Positions 1 through 7,214 are shown, numbered from the stretch's first letter. The stretch is 27,700 nt of DNA from an uncultured Eubacteriales bacterium (GCA_900548795.1 URLT01000012.1:1-27700), one strand, 5' to 3'. The notes: a model not told the origin generated them from the sequence alone. Program-made: numbers and translations.

Positions 1-241
1 GGATGTAGGCGGAAACCTCGAAGCCATTCGTCAGGCGGACACGGGCGATCTTACGAAGCGCGGAGTTCGGCTTCTTCGGGGTGGTGGTACGAACTGCGGT
101 GCAGACGCCTCTCTTCTGGGGAGATGCGAGATCGGTAGCGCGGTTCTTCAGCGTGTTCAGACCCTTTTGCAGCGCCGGAGCCGTGGACTTGAAGGTCACC
201 TGCTCTCTGCCCTTTCTGACCAACTGATTAAAAGTAGGCAT
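1..241 (-). CDS. rpsL: 30S ribosomal protein S12 (3' end outside window)
   Basis: S12 sits at the decoding centre of the small subunit and monitors codon-anticodon pairing; it is the classic streptomycin-resistance target. The first 80 codons are visible. The N-terminus begins MPTFNQLVRKGRE, and the TTPKKPNSALRK loop, which holds the conserved decoding-site lysine, follows. The ATG at 241 is preceded by an AAAGGAG ribosome binding site about 6 nt upstream. The gene lies 91 nt downstream of the L7Ae-like gene and shares its promoter at 622-650. The C-terminal part is lost at the window edge; rpsG, fusA and tuf would be expected next but cannot be seen. Confidence 0.97.
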   Translation of the reverse strand, partial: MPTFNQLVRKGREQVTFKSTAPALQKGLNTLKNRATDLASPQKRGVCTAVRTTTPKKPNSALRKIARVRLTNGFEVSAYI

Positions 242-332
242 GTTGTTCTCCTTTCTTATTAATTCGCGTTTATATTATCCTGAAATATCCTAAAATATTC
301 CATCGGATACGAAATTTGTCGGAGCCGACGGT

Positions 333-581
333 TCAAAGGCTCCGAAGCGTGGCAGCGGCGGCTGCCGGGACCGGGATGCCGCAGGCATTCCCCAGCTTTT
401 GCATCGTGGCGACATAGACGACCGTCACCTGCGCCTGCTCGCATTGTGCCAGGAGCGGCTCGGTCAGCACGGGATCGGCGTCCCTTGCGACATAGACCGT
501 CTGTACGCGCTGCGCCGTCAGCGCCTTGCGAAGCTGCTTGATCCCGACCACCCGCTCGGCGGTTTTTAGTTCATCAAGCAC
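333..581 (-). CDS. rplGB: L7Ae/L30e-family ribosomal protein (YbxF/RplGB-like)
   Basis: This 82-aa protein belongs to the L7Ae/L30e/Gadd45 RNA-binding family, whose bacterial members bind kink-turn RNA. Diagnostic stretches are GIKQLRKAL near residue 13, VARDADP near residue 31 and the C-terminal KLGNACGIPV block, all shared with Bacillus YbxF. The start is GTG at 581, with AAAGGAAC about 10 nt upstream, and the size matches the family. It is the first gene of the visible str cluster, directly before rpsL, the place it holds in Bacillus. The stop codon lies in a small inverted repeat (GGAGCC/GGCTCC, 321-343) of unknown meaning. Its precise cellular role is inferred from the family. Confidence 0.88.
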   Translation of the reverse strand: MLDELKTAERVVGIKQLRKALTAQRVQTVYVARDADPVLTEPLLAQCEQAQVTVVYVATMQKLGNACGIPVPAAAAATLRSL

Positions 582-621
582 CGTTTTTCGTTCCTTTCAA
601 TCTATGCTCACACAATTTTGA

Positions 622-650
622 ATTATAGCAGAATTCACGAAATATGTCAA
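622..650 (-). promoter_or_regulatory. Consensus sigma-A promoter of the rplGB-rpsL operon
   Basis: Read on the minus strand there is TTGACA (650-645), a 17-nt spacer and TATAAT (627-622), with a TG one base upstream of the -10 (extended -10). Both hexamers match consensus perfectly. The upstream flank carries two A-rich repeats (TCAAAATCA, TCAAAAATCA). The -10 lies about 40 nt before the GTG start. The preceding ABC gene's terminator ends about 20 nt upstream, so this is an independent transcription unit. Confidence 0.93.
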
Positions 651-671
651 TGATTTTTGATGATTTTGACA

Positions 672-708
672 GAAAAATTTGCGGCTCGTTCGGGAAAACA
701 AGCCGCAA
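672..708 (-). terminator. Intrinsic terminator of the ABC exporter gene
   Basis: The 8-bp inverted repeat TTGCGGCT (679-686) / AGCCGCAA (701-708) encloses a 14-nt loop. On the minus strand it is followed by AAATTTTTC. It lies 27 nt past the stop codon of the ABC gene and immediately before the next promoter. Confidence 0.85.
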
Positions 709-734
709 ACGGGGATTTCGGTCGTTCGGCGCGC

Positions 735-2495
735 TCATTTTTCGAGCGTCGTTTCGGTCACGCCGCCGTTTTCCACGCGGAAAATGCGGTCGCAGCCCGC
801 GATCGTCGTCAGCCGGTGGGCAACGAGGATCATCGTCTTGCTGCTGCCGAGCCGGTTGACGGCCTGCATGACGGCGGCCTCCGTCTCGTTGTCGAGCGAG
901 CTGGTCGCCTCGTCAAAAAACAGGATCTCCGGGTCGTTGTAGAGGGCGCGCGCGATGCCGATGCGCTGGCGCTGCCCGCCGGAGATGCGCACGCCGCGCT
1001 CGCCGACGACCGTGTCGAGCCCCTCGTCGAGCGAGCGCACGAAATCGGCAAGCTGCGCGTCAGTGAGCGCGCGCCAGACCTGCTCGTCGTCGATCTGCGA
1101 CGGCTCGAGCCCGAGCGCCACGTTGGCGCGGATGGTGTCGTCGACAAGGTAGATATTCTGCGGGATATAGCCGATGTGCCTCTGCCACTGCGCGTAGTCC
1201 TCGTAAATATCCAGCGCGCCGTAGCAGACCGCGCCCTCGTCGGGCTTAAGCAGGCCGAGGATCAGGTCGACCAGCGTCGTCTTGCCCGCGCCGGTCACGC
1301 CGACGATGCCCACCGATTCGCCGTGGCGGATGCGCAGCTCGACGTTTTTCAGCACCGGCTGCTGCTTATTGGGGTAGGTATAGGTGACGTTTTTCACCAA
1401 AATATCCTGCGCGGCCTCGTCCGGCACCGTGCGTTTTTCGCGCCTTTTGCGCGCGATCTCGGCGCTTCGCTCGTTCTGCTCGCGCTCCGACTCGGTCAGA
1501 TCGTTGTACAGCGCCTCGAGCGACGGCAGGTTATAGGTGATCGTGTTGATGTTGGCGTTGACGGAATTGGCGCGCGGCATCAGGCGCATCGCCGCCACGG
1601 CGAAGGCCGACAGCGACGGCACGATCTCCGCCAGCGCCTGATGGCCGGCGATGCGGAAGGCGATCACGCCCAGCACGCTGCAAATGCAGAGGCTTTCGAT
1701 CAGGATGCCCGGCAGCGACGCGATCAGCTTATAGCGCTTGCTCAGGGCGACGGCGCGCGCGCCGGCGTCCTGATAGACCTCGGCGAAAAACTCCTCGCGC
1801 CCCATGACCTTGACCTCCTTGATGCCGCCCATGGCCTGATGGATCGCCTTATATTTTTTTGCGTTCAGACGCCGCGCCTCCGTGCCGGTGGAGCGGATCT
1901 TCTTGCGCACGAGCGCAAAATAGAAGGCCGAGCAGAGCAGCAGCGCCGCCGAAATGGCCAGCGTCATCGCCGCGTCGACGGCGAAGAGATAGACGACGAG
2001 CGCGGCAATGATGAGCACGTCGGAGATCAGGTTGAAGATGGTCGAGATCACGCTGAACGCGCCGCTGACGTCCTGATTGATATTGCGCACGATCTCCGAG
2101 GTGTTGCGCTGCAAATGGAAGGTGTAGGGCTTGTTCATATAGCAGCGGATCATCCGCGCGCACATCCGCACCTCGTTCGTGCTGACGAATTTCACGCTGA
2201 GCTGCACCATCAGCAGGCGATAGAGATTTTTGAACACATAGATCCCCATCAGCGCGAAGGTCAGCAGCAGCAGCACCGACTCCTGCGAGCCGGAGCGCGT
2301 CAGACCGCGCAGCAGCCCATACCACCATTTGCCGTCGAGCCGCTCGGGCGTGACGAGAAGGTTCACGAACGGGAGGATCAGCGAGACGCTGAAAAAATCC
2401 ATCGCCGTCTGCACAAGCTGCAAAAAGAACAGGCACAGAAACAGCAGCCGCTGCTTCCGGGGAAAAATATAGCGCAGCTCTCGCATCAGCTTCAT
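735..2495 (-). CDS. ABC exporter, fused permease-ATPase (MsbA/PglK-like)
   Basis: This 586-aa half-transporter has an N-terminal membrane domain (hydrophobic spans near residues 17-47, 73-95, 150-196 and 257-307) and a C-terminal nucleotide-binding domain from about residue 360. The ATPase motifs are complete: Walker A GVTGAGKTT (399-407), Q-loop Q446, signature ISGGQ (504-508), Walker B ILFFDEA (524-530) and switch histidine H560. It should work as a homodimer in the cytoplasmic membrane and export a hydrophobic or lipid-linked substrate. The FFSVSLILPFVN stretch in the first helix recalls the PglK-type lipid-oligosaccharide flippases, but the substrate cannot be read from sequence and there are no glycosylation genes nearby. 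The ATG at 2495 follows GGAGGA. It is monocistronic, with its own promoter and terminator. Confidence 0.93.
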   Translation of the reverse strand: MKLMRELRYIFPRKQRLLFLCLFFLQLVQTAMDFFSVSLILPFVNLLVTPERLDGKWWYGLLRGLTRSGSQESVLLLLTFALMGIYVFKNLYRLLMVQLSVKFVSTNEVRMCARMIRCYMNKPYTFHLQRNTSEIVRNINQDVSGAFSVISTIFNLISDVLIIAALVVYLFAVDAAMTLAISAALLLCSAFYFALVRKKIRSTGTEARRLNAKKYKAIHQAMGGIKEVKVMGREEFFAEVYQDAGARAVALSKRYKLIASLPGILIESLCICSVLGVIAFRIAGHQALAEIVPSLSAFAVAAMRLMPRANSVNANINTITYNLPSLEALYNDLTESEREQNERSAEIARKRREKRTVPDEAAQDILVKNVTYTYPNKQQPVLKNVELRIRHGESVGIVGVTGAGKTTLVDLILGLLKPDEGAVCYGALDIYEDYAQWQRHIGYIPQNIYLVDDTIRANVALGLEPSQIDDEQVWRALTDAQLADFVRSLDEGLDTVVGERGVRISGGQRQRIGIARALYNDPEILFFDEATSSLDNETEAAVMQAVNRLGSSKTMILVAHRLTTIAGCDRIFRVENGGVTETTLEK

Positions 2496-2531
2496 GCGCG
2501 TTCCTCCGTTTCATTCTTGTCGTTTCATATT

Positions 2532-2560
2532 ATTATAGTATATCTGCCGCAAAAAGTAAA
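2532..2560 (-). promoter_or_regulatory. Sigma-A promoter of the ABC exporter
   Basis: On the minus strand there is TTTACT (2560-2555), a 17-nt spacer and a perfect TATAAT (2537-2532). The -10 is 36 nt upstream of the ATG. The -35 abuts the palindromic element at 2562-2627. Confidence 0.8.
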
Positions 2561-2561
2561 G

Positions 2562-2627
2562 GGCGGCGCCGCACATTTCGGCAGGCAGCTTCGGCGAAGC
2601 GCGTCGACGCAATTGCGCGGCGCCGCC
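2562..2627. repeat. Palindrome-rich element with 11-bp terminal inverted repeats
   Basis: GGCGGCGCCGC (2562-2572) and its exact reverse complement GCGGCGCCGCC (2617-2627) bound a 66-bp segment. Inside are a small hairpin GCTTC/GAAGC (2588-2600), a perfect palindrome GCGTCGACGC (2601-2610) and another, CGCAATTGCG (2608-2617). The segment sits exactly between the -35 boxes of two divergent promoters. It could be an operator, a REP/MITE-like repeat, or a cruciform barrier. No clear target-site duplication was seen. Confidence 0.7.
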
Positions 2628-2636
2628 AAATGGCTC

Positions 2637-2665
2637 TTGTAAAACTCCGTTCCATGCGGTATAAT
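2637..2665 (+). promoter_or_regulatory. Sigma-A promoter of the DUF2953-gerW operon
   Basis: TTGTAA (2637-2642), a 17-nt spacer and TATAAT (2660-2665) lie 31 nt before the ATG. This promoter is divergent to the ABC exporter promoter, and the palindromic element lies between them. Confidence 0.83.
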
Positions 2666-2696
2666 AAAGGTAAAACCTGCCGAAAGGAGCGCGCCC

Positions 2697-3380
2697 ATGA
2701 TCGCCGTATGGATCCTCCTTGGGATCGCCGCACTGCTTGCGCTGGCGCTGCTCCTGCCGCTGCGCACCAAGCTGCATTTCGACGCCGAGACCGGCCTGCA
2801 CTACCGCGTGTATTACGCCTTTGTGCCGCTCTACGACAGCGACAGACCCGCGCCGAAGCCCCAAAAGCGCCCGAAAAAGCAGCCCGCCAAGGCCGGAAGG
2901 CCCGCAAAAAGAAAGCCCCGCTCCGACCGCAGTGCCGTCCGCTCCCTGCTGGAGCTTCTCGGGCTGGAGGATCTGCGCAGCATCGCGGCCGCGAAGCGCG
3001 CGCTCAGCGAGAAGGGTCTGCTCGGGCTGCTGAGCGACCTGAACACTGCCGTCCGTGCGCTGCTCTCGGCCACCTTCGGAATGCTCCGCAAGGCGGTCTT
3101 CCGGCAGTTCTCCCTTCAGATCGTCGTCGGCGACGACGACGCGGCCGACGCCGCCATGCGCTACGGGCGCACCTGCGCGGCGGTCTATCCCCTGCTGACC
3201 CTGCTGGAGCGGACGTTCCGCGTTCGCCGCCGCACGGTCGACCTGCGCTGCGATTTCGACGCCGAGGAGACGTCCGTCCGCTTCGATGCCCTGATCCATT
3301 TTCGGCCGTGGCACCTGCTTTGCTTCCTGCTCCGGCTGACCGCAAATTACGTAAAAAGGAGTGCCGCAAACAATGACTGA
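2697..3380 (+). CDS. DUF2953 family membrane-anchored protein (YtfI-like)
   Basis: This 227-aa protein has one N-terminal membrane segment (about residues 3-21) followed by an RTKLHFDAETGLHYRVYY strand typical of DUF2953. Then comes a very basic Pro/Lys/Arg linker (about residues 46-76), a helical middle and a C-terminal part rich in R, D and hydrophobic residues (LRCDFDAEE). The family's molecular function is unknown. In Bacillus the homologue ytfI precedes ytfJ, and here too it precedes the gerW/ytfJ homologue, with an 8-nt overlap (ATGACTGA), so the two are probably translationally coupled. The ATG at 2697 has AAAGGAG 7 nt upstream. The family call rests on this pairing and general sequence style; spore involvement is inferred from the neighbour. 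Confidence 0.85.
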   Translation: MIAVWILLGIAALLALALLLPLRTKLHFDAETGLHYRVYYAFVPLYDSDRPAPKPQKRPKKQPAKAGRPAKRKPRSDRSAVRSLLELLGLEDLRSIAAAKRALSEKGLLGLLSDLNTAVRALLSATFGMLRKAVFRQFSLQIVVGDDDAADAAMRYGRTCAAVYPLLTLLERTFRVRRRTVDLRCDFDAEETSVRFDALIHFRPWHLLCFLLRLTANYVKRSAANND

Positions 3381-3747
3381 GCTTTTCAAGGTGTTCGAGT
3401 TTACCGCCCGCGAGGTGCGCGACCTCGCGCGCGAGCAGTCCGTTGCAGACGCGCCCGTCACGATCGACGGCGTCACCATTCTGCCGATCTCCAGAGTCTC
3501 GTGCGGCTTCACCTGCGGCGGGTCGGACTCCGCCTCCGCGAAAAAAGCCGACGCGCTGACCGCCGGCGCGGGCGCCAAGGTCAAGCGCACGCCGGAGGTC
3601 TTTCTGACCGTTTCCGACGGGCAGGTGCAGCTCCTCCGCCCCTCGGCTCCCGCCGAGCCGCAGAGCGGTCTGCTCGACACGGTGCGGCCGCTGATCGCCG
3701 CCCTGCGCGCCAAGCGCGCCGCCAAAAAGCAGGCCGCCGACGAATGA
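3373..3747 (+). CDS. gerW: GerW/YtfJ family sporulation protein
   Basis: This 124-aa protein is of the GerW (YtfJ) family, a spore protein needed in Bacillus for normal germination. The family core is visible: DGVTILPISRVSCGF (about residues 32-46), the Gly/Ser-rich CGGSDS stretch, and KRTPEVFLTVSDGQVQLL near residue 78. The C-terminus is a basic Ala/Lys tail. An in-frame GTG at 3361 overlaps the AAAGGAG ribosome binding site (3355-3361), so ATG 3373, 11 nt downstream, is the supported start. The gene overlaps the end of the DUF2953 gene by 8 nt and is followed by a strong bidirectional terminator. Family assignment is confident; the exact role here is inferred. Confidence 0.9.
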   Translation: MTELFKVFEFTAREVRDLAREQSVADAPVTIDGVTILPISRVSCGFTCGGSDSASAKKADALTAGAGAKVKRTPEVFLTVSDGQVQLLRPSAPAEPQSGLLDTVRPLIAALRAKRAAKKQAADE

Positions 3748-3757
3748 TCCACGCTAT

Positions 3758-3793
3758 AAAAAGCCGTCGCAAACGATGTTGCGACGGCTTTTT
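3758..3793. terminator. Bidirectional terminator between gerW (+) and proC (-)
   Basis: A perfect 15-bp inverted repeat, AAAAAGCCGTCGCAA (3758-3772) / TTGCGACGGCTTTTT (3779-3793), with a 6-nt loop. The A- and T-runs at both ends give a U-tract on either strand, fitting the convergent genes. Confidence 0.95.
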
Positions 3794-3796
3794 CTG

Positions 3797-4591
3797 TTAT
3801 CCCAGCTTTTTGGTTTTCTCAAAGGCCGCGAGCACAGCCTGCTCCGCCGCCGCGCGGAAGCCGCCCCGCTCGAGCGCCAGCACACCCGCGATCGTGCTGC
3901 CGCCCGGCGAGCAGACCGCGTCCTTGAGCGATGCCGGATGCTTGCCGGTTTGCAGCACCATCTGCGCCGCGCCGAGCGCGGTCTGGGCGGCAGCCTCCTG
4001 CGCAAGCCCGCGCGGCAGACCGCAGGCGACGCCCGCGTCTGCCAGCGCCTCGAGCATCAGATAAACAAAGGCCGGGCCGCAGCCGCTCAGGGCGCTGATC
4101 GCGTCCATCTGCGCCTCGGGCAGCGGCTCGACACGTCCGGCCGAGGCCAGCGCGGCTCTGAGCGCGTCGACGTCCTCCGCGTTCGCGGCGGCATTCGCGC
4201 AGAACGGCACCATGCCCGCCCCGACCTGCGCCGGCGTGTTCGGCATCACCCGCAGGATCGGGTAGCTTCCCCCGGCATAGGCCGCAAGCTGCTCCGTCGT
4301 CACGCCGGCCGCCATGCTCACGAGCGCAAAGCGGTCGCTGCGCCGCCGCAGGATCTCCTGAAGCGGCCGCAAAACCCCGGCAAGCTGATGCGGCTTCACG
4401 CCGAGAAACAGCAGCCGCGCCTGCGCCGCGAGCGCGGCATTTTCCGACGCACGGCAGCCCAAGCGCGCCGCGACGGTCTCCGCGTGCTCCCGCGTGCGGC
4501 TGCTGACGGCGACCTGCCACGCGCCGACACTCTTGCAGGCGCACTCCGCCAGCGCGCCGCCCATATTTCCGACTCCGATAAACCCGATCAC
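3797..4591 (-). CDS. proC: Pyrroline-5-carboxylate reductase
   Basis: ProC reduces 1-pyrroline-5-carboxylate to L-proline with NAD(P)H, the last step of proline synthesis, in the cytoplasm. The 264-aa protein has the dinucleotide motif GFIGVGNMG (residues 3-11), RVMPNTP (114-120), SGCGPAF (169-175) and the C-terminal family signature SPGGSTIAGV (228-237). The start is GTG at 4591, with AGGAGGG upstream; the next gene upstream, proA, stops 11 nt earlier. It is the third gene of proB-proA-proC and ends directly at the terminator shared with gerW. Length is normal. Confidence 0.96.
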   Translation of the reverse strand: MIGFIGVGNMGGALAECACKSVGAWQVAVSSRTREHAETVAARLGCRASENAALAAQARLLFLGVKPHQLAGVLRPLQEILRRRSDRFALVSMAAGVTTEQLAAYAGGSYPILRVMPNTPAQVGAGMVPFCANAAANAEDVDALRAALASAGRVEPLPEAQMDAISALSGCGPAFVYLMLEALADAGVACGLPRGLAQEAAAQTALGAAQMVLQTGKHPASLKDAVCSPGGSTIAGVLALERGGFRAAAEQAVLAAFEKTKKLG

Positions 4592-4602
4592 CGCAATCCC
4601 TC

Positions 4603-5862
4603 CTAACGAATTTGTCCGTTCCCGCGGACGATGTATTTCCAGCTCGTCAGCTCCTGCAAGCCCATCGGCCCGCGCGCGTGGAGCTTCTGCGTCGAGATGC
4701 CCAGCTCGCAGCCGAGGCCGAACTCACCGCCGTCGGTGAAGCGCGTCGACGCGTTGACGTAGACCGCCGCGCTGTCCGCCGCGCGCACGAAGCGCTCGGC
4801 CGCCTCCGCGTCCTGCGTCAAAATGGCCTCGCTGTGGCCGGTCGAATGCGCCGCGATGTGCGCAAGCGCCTCGTCCTCGCTCTCGACGACCTTGACGGCC
4901 AGAATGTAATCCAAGAACTCCGTGTCAAAATCCGCCGCTCCGGCGGGCGTGCCCGGAATGTAAGCCGCCGCCTTTTCATCGAGCCGCAGCTCGACCGGCT
5001 GCCTGCCGGATGCGGCGCGCGCCCCGACCAGCCGCTGCCGCAGCGCGGGCAAAAACGACGCCGCAACGTCCCGGTGCACGAGGCAGACCTCCGCCGCGTT
5101 GCAGACGGACGGCCGGCTCGTCTTTGCGTTTTCGACGATCTTCAGCGCCGTCTCCAAATCGGCCGCGCGGTCGACATAGATATGGCAGATGCCCGTTCCG
5201 GTTTGGATGCAGGGCACGCGCGCCTCCTCGAGACAGGCGCGGATCAGCCCCGCCCCGCCCCGCGGGATCAGCAGGTCGATATAGCCGACGCCGTGCATCA
5301 GCTCCCGCGCCCCGGCGCGCGTCGTGTCCTCCACGAGGCCGAGCGCGTCGGCCGGAAGGCCGCATTGCGCCAACGCGCCGCGCAGCGCGTCGACGATCGC
5401 CGCCGCCGAGCGGGCGGCCTCGCGGCCGCAGCGCAGCAGGCAGGCGTTGCCGCTCTTCAGGCAGAGCGCCGCCGAATCGGACGTCACATTCGGGCGGCTT
5501 TCGTAGATGATCGCGACGACACCCAGCGGCACGGCGGTTTTTTCGATTTTCAGGCCGTTCGGCCGCTCCGTGCGCGCCAGCACGCGCCCGACGGGGTCGG
5601 GCAGCGCAGCGACCTGCCGCACGCCCTCGGCCATGGCCGCAACGCGCCCTGCGTCGAGCGCCAGCCGATCGAGCATGACCGGCGAGATCGCGCCGCGCGC
5701 GGCCTCGACGTCCAGCCGGTTTGCGGCCAAAATTTCCTCCTGCGCGGCCTCGAGCGCGTCCGCCATGGCAAGCAGCGCGCGATTTTTCCGCTCCGTATCG
5801 GCCGCGGCCAGCGCCGGCGCGGCCGCCTTTGCGCGCTGCATCAGCTCAAGCGTTGTTTTCAT
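4603..5862 (-). CDS. proA: Gamma-glutamyl phosphate reductase
   Basis: ProA reduces gamma-glutamyl phosphate to glutamate-5-semialdehyde with NADPH, which cyclises to pyrroline-5-carboxylate. The 419-aa protein shows the aldehyde-dehydrogenase-like fold: PLGVVAIIYESRPNVT (112-127), LIPRGGAGLI near 198, and the catalytic cysteine C254 within SRPSVCNAAE. The C-terminus ends with the typical LHARGPMGLQELTSWKYIVRG-like block. The ATG at 5862 overlaps the proB stop by 4 nt (ATGA) and is preceded by AGGAGG, so the two are translationally coupled. This fits the labile intermediate passed between ProB and ProA. Confidence 0.97.
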   Translation of the reverse strand: MKTTLELMQRAKAAAPALAAADTERKNRALLAMADALEAAQEEILAANRLDVEAARGAISPVMLDRLALDAGRVAAMAEGVRQVAALPDPVGRVLARTERPNGLKIEKTAVPLGVVAIIYESRPNVTSDSAALCLKSGNACLLRCGREAARSAAAIVDALRGALAQCGLPADALGLVEDTTRAGARELMHGVGYIDLLIPRGGAGLIRACLEEARVPCIQTGTGICHIYVDRAADLETALKIVENAKTSRPSVCNAAEVCLVHRDVAASFLPALRQRLVGARAASGRQPVELRLDEKAAAYIPGTPAGAADFDTEFLDYILAVKVVESEDEALAHIAAHSTGHSEAILTQDAEAAERFVRAADSAAVYVNASTRFTDGGEFGLGCELGISTQKLHARGPMGLQELTSWKYIVRGNGQIR

Positions 5863-6632
5863 CGGTCTTTTCCTCCTAAAAAGCGCGTGCCGACCGGTTC
5901 TCCGTCGAAAATGCGGTAGAGCACGCTCGGGTCGGCGCCGTTTGCGATCACCATCTCGATGCCGGCCTGCTCGGTCAGGCGCGCGGCGCGCAGCTTTGTC
6001 GCCATGCCGCCCGTGCCCAGTGCGCTTCCCGCGCAGCCCGCCAGCGCCTCGATCTCGGGCGTCAGGCGCGGCACGCAGGGGATGAGCCGCGCGGCCGGGT
6101 CGGTGCGCGGGTCGGCGGTGTAAAGCCCGTCAATGTCCGACAGGATCACGAGCAGCTCGGCGTTGGCGCTGACCGCGACCTCCGCGGCAAGCGTGTCGTT
6201 GTCGCCGATGACGATCTCCTCGGTCGCGACGGTGTCGTTCTCGTTGACGATCGGCAGCACGCCCAGCTCGAGCAGGCGGAACAGCGTATTGTGAAAATGC
6301 GCGCGCCGCTGCGGCAGCTCGATGTCGCCCGCCGTCACAAGGATCTGCGCCACGACGTGGTGATATTCGGAAAACAGCTTGTCATAGGTGTACATCAGCT
6401 CGCACTGGCCGACGGCGGCGGCCGCCTGCTTCGTCGGGATGTCGCTCGGCCGCTCCCGCAGGGACAGCTTGCCGACGCCCATGCCGATCGCGCCGGACGA
6501 AACGAGCACCAGCTCGTGCCCGGCATTCTTCAGGTCGCTCATGACCCTGCACAGCGCCTCGACGCGCCGGATGTTCAGCAGCCCGCTCGGATGCGCCAGC
6601 GTGGACGTGCCCACCTTGACCGTTACTCTCAT
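5859..6632 (-). CDS. proB: Glutamate 5-kinase, short form without PUA domain
   Basis: ProB phosphorylates glutamate to gamma-glutamyl phosphate, the committed and usually proline-inhibited step. The 257-aa protein is an amino-acid kinase domain only: VKVGTSTL (5-12), SSGAIG (45-50), NENDTV (130-135), GDNDTLAA (143-150), SDIDGLYTADP (165-175) and GTGGMATK (206-213). The C-terminal PUA domain of the E. coli type (about 367 aa in total) is absent, as in many Clostridia. The ATG at 6632 has a GGGGGG-rich ribosome binding site. It is the first gene of proBAC, read from the promoter at 6656-6684. The leader is only about 20 nt, too short for a T-box or other riboswitch. Confidence 0.96.
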   Translation of the reverse strand: MRVTVKVGTSTLAHPSGLLNIRRVEALCRVMSDLKNAGHELVLVSSGAIGMGVGKLSLRERPSDIPTKQAAAAVGQCELMYTYDKLFSEYHHVVAQILVTAGDIELPQRRAHFHNTLFRLLELGVLPIVNENDTVATEEIVIGDNDTLAAEVAVSANAELLVILSDIDGLYTADPRTDPAARLIPCVPRLTPEIEALAGCAGSALGTGGMATKLRAARLTEQAGIEMVIANGADPSVLYRIFDGEPVGTRFLGGKDR

Positions 6633-6655
6633 ATATATTCCCCCCAGCTTGGCAT

Positions 6656-6684
6656 ATTGTACCAGATTTCAAATAAAAATTCAA
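6656..6684 (-). promoter_or_regulatory. Sigma-A promoter of proBAC
   Basis: On the minus strand there is TTGAAT (6684-6679), a 17-nt spacer and TACAAT (6661-6656), with a TG one base before the -10. It lies 24 nt upstream of the proB ATG. The -35 half overlaps the divergent sigma-G-like promoter of spoVAC. Confidence 0.85.
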
Positions 6685-6699
6685 GTCTTATGCATAATA
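6671..6699 (+). promoter_or_regulatory. Sigma-G/F-like promoter of spoVAC
   Basis: AAATA (6671-6675), a 17-nt spacer and CATAATA (6693-6699) match the forespore sigma-G pattern (GHATR - 17/18 - CATWHTA) at all but the first -35 base. It lies 53 nt before the spoVAC ATG. Forespore expression is what is known for spoVA genes in Bacillus, which supports the call. No better sigma-A promoter is seen on this strand. Confidence 0.6.
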
Positions 6700-6751
6700 A
6701 TTCTGATTCTGCACATCCTATCGGAAAATCACCGGCCTCGGAGGGATCGCC

Positions 6752-7192
6752 ATGACAAACGACGAATACGGAAGCCTCGTCCGCGCGCTCGCGCCGCGCA
6801 CGAACAGTCTCAAAAACTGCCTCAACGCCTTCTGGGTCGGCGGGCTGATCTGTCTGCTCGGGCAGTTGTTCTCGTCGCTTTTCCGGCGGCTCGGCGCCTC
6901 GCAGGAGGACGCGTCGAGCCTCGTCAGCATCAGCCTGATCCTGCTCTCGGCGGTGCTGACCGGACTTTCGGTCTATGACGACATTGCGAACTTTGCCGGG
7001 GCGGGCACGCTCGTGCCCATCACGGGCTTCGCCAATTCGATCGTCGCTCCGTCGGTCGAGTTCCGCACGGAGGGCGTCATTCTCGGCACCTGCGCGAAAA
7101 TGTTCACCATCGCGGGGCCCGTGCTGGTCTTCGGCACGCTGGCCAGCGTGGTCTACGGGCTGATCTATTGGCTCGCAGGGGCGGTTTTTTGA
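6752..7192 (+). CDS. spoVAC: Stage V sporulation protein AC (SpoVAC)
   Basis: SpoVAC is an inner-membrane component of the SpoVA channel, which moves dipicolinic acid into the forespore and out during germination. The 146-aa protein aligns by eye over its length with Bacillus SpoVAC: KNCLNAFWVGGLICLLGQ (about 26-43), LLSAVLTGLSVYD, the FAGAGTLVPITGFANS block (about 81-96), and KMFTIAGPVLVFG near 115. Hydrophobic spans lie at about 30-48, 58-76 and 118-142. The ATG at 6752 has GGAGGG 6 nt upstream. The usual partners spoVAD and spoVAE are not adjacent: the next gene is a DUF6465-type protein with its own promoter. SpoVAE is a smaller paralogue and fits less well. Confidence 0.92.
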   Translation: MTNDEYGSLVRALAPRTNSLKNCLNAFWVGGLICLLGQLFSSLFRRLGASQEDASSLVSISLILLSAVLTGLSVYDDIANFAGAGTLVPITGFANSIVAPSVEFRTEGVILGTCAKMFTIAGPVLVFGTLASVVYGLIYWLAGAVF

Positions 7193-7214
7193 GGCGCAAG
7201 CCGCCAAGAATCCG

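Noticed and set aside
242..332. Separate promoter directly before rpsL
   Set aside because: The spacer is A/T-rich with TATAAA-like words but lacks a -35 at suitable distance; the promoter at 622-650 suffices.
657..2642. 661-codon open frame on the plus strand
   Set aside because: It is antisense to the ABC exporter, whose motifs are complete; low-complexity R/D/A/V composition, no ribosome binding site. A shadow caused by high GC at third positions.
4612..5919. 435-codon open frame on the plus strand
   Set aside because: Antisense to proA, which has its catalytic cysteine and coupling with proB.
6633..6655. T-box or riboswitch for proBAC
   Set aside because: The -10 lies only 24 nt from the proB start, leaving no room for a structured leader.
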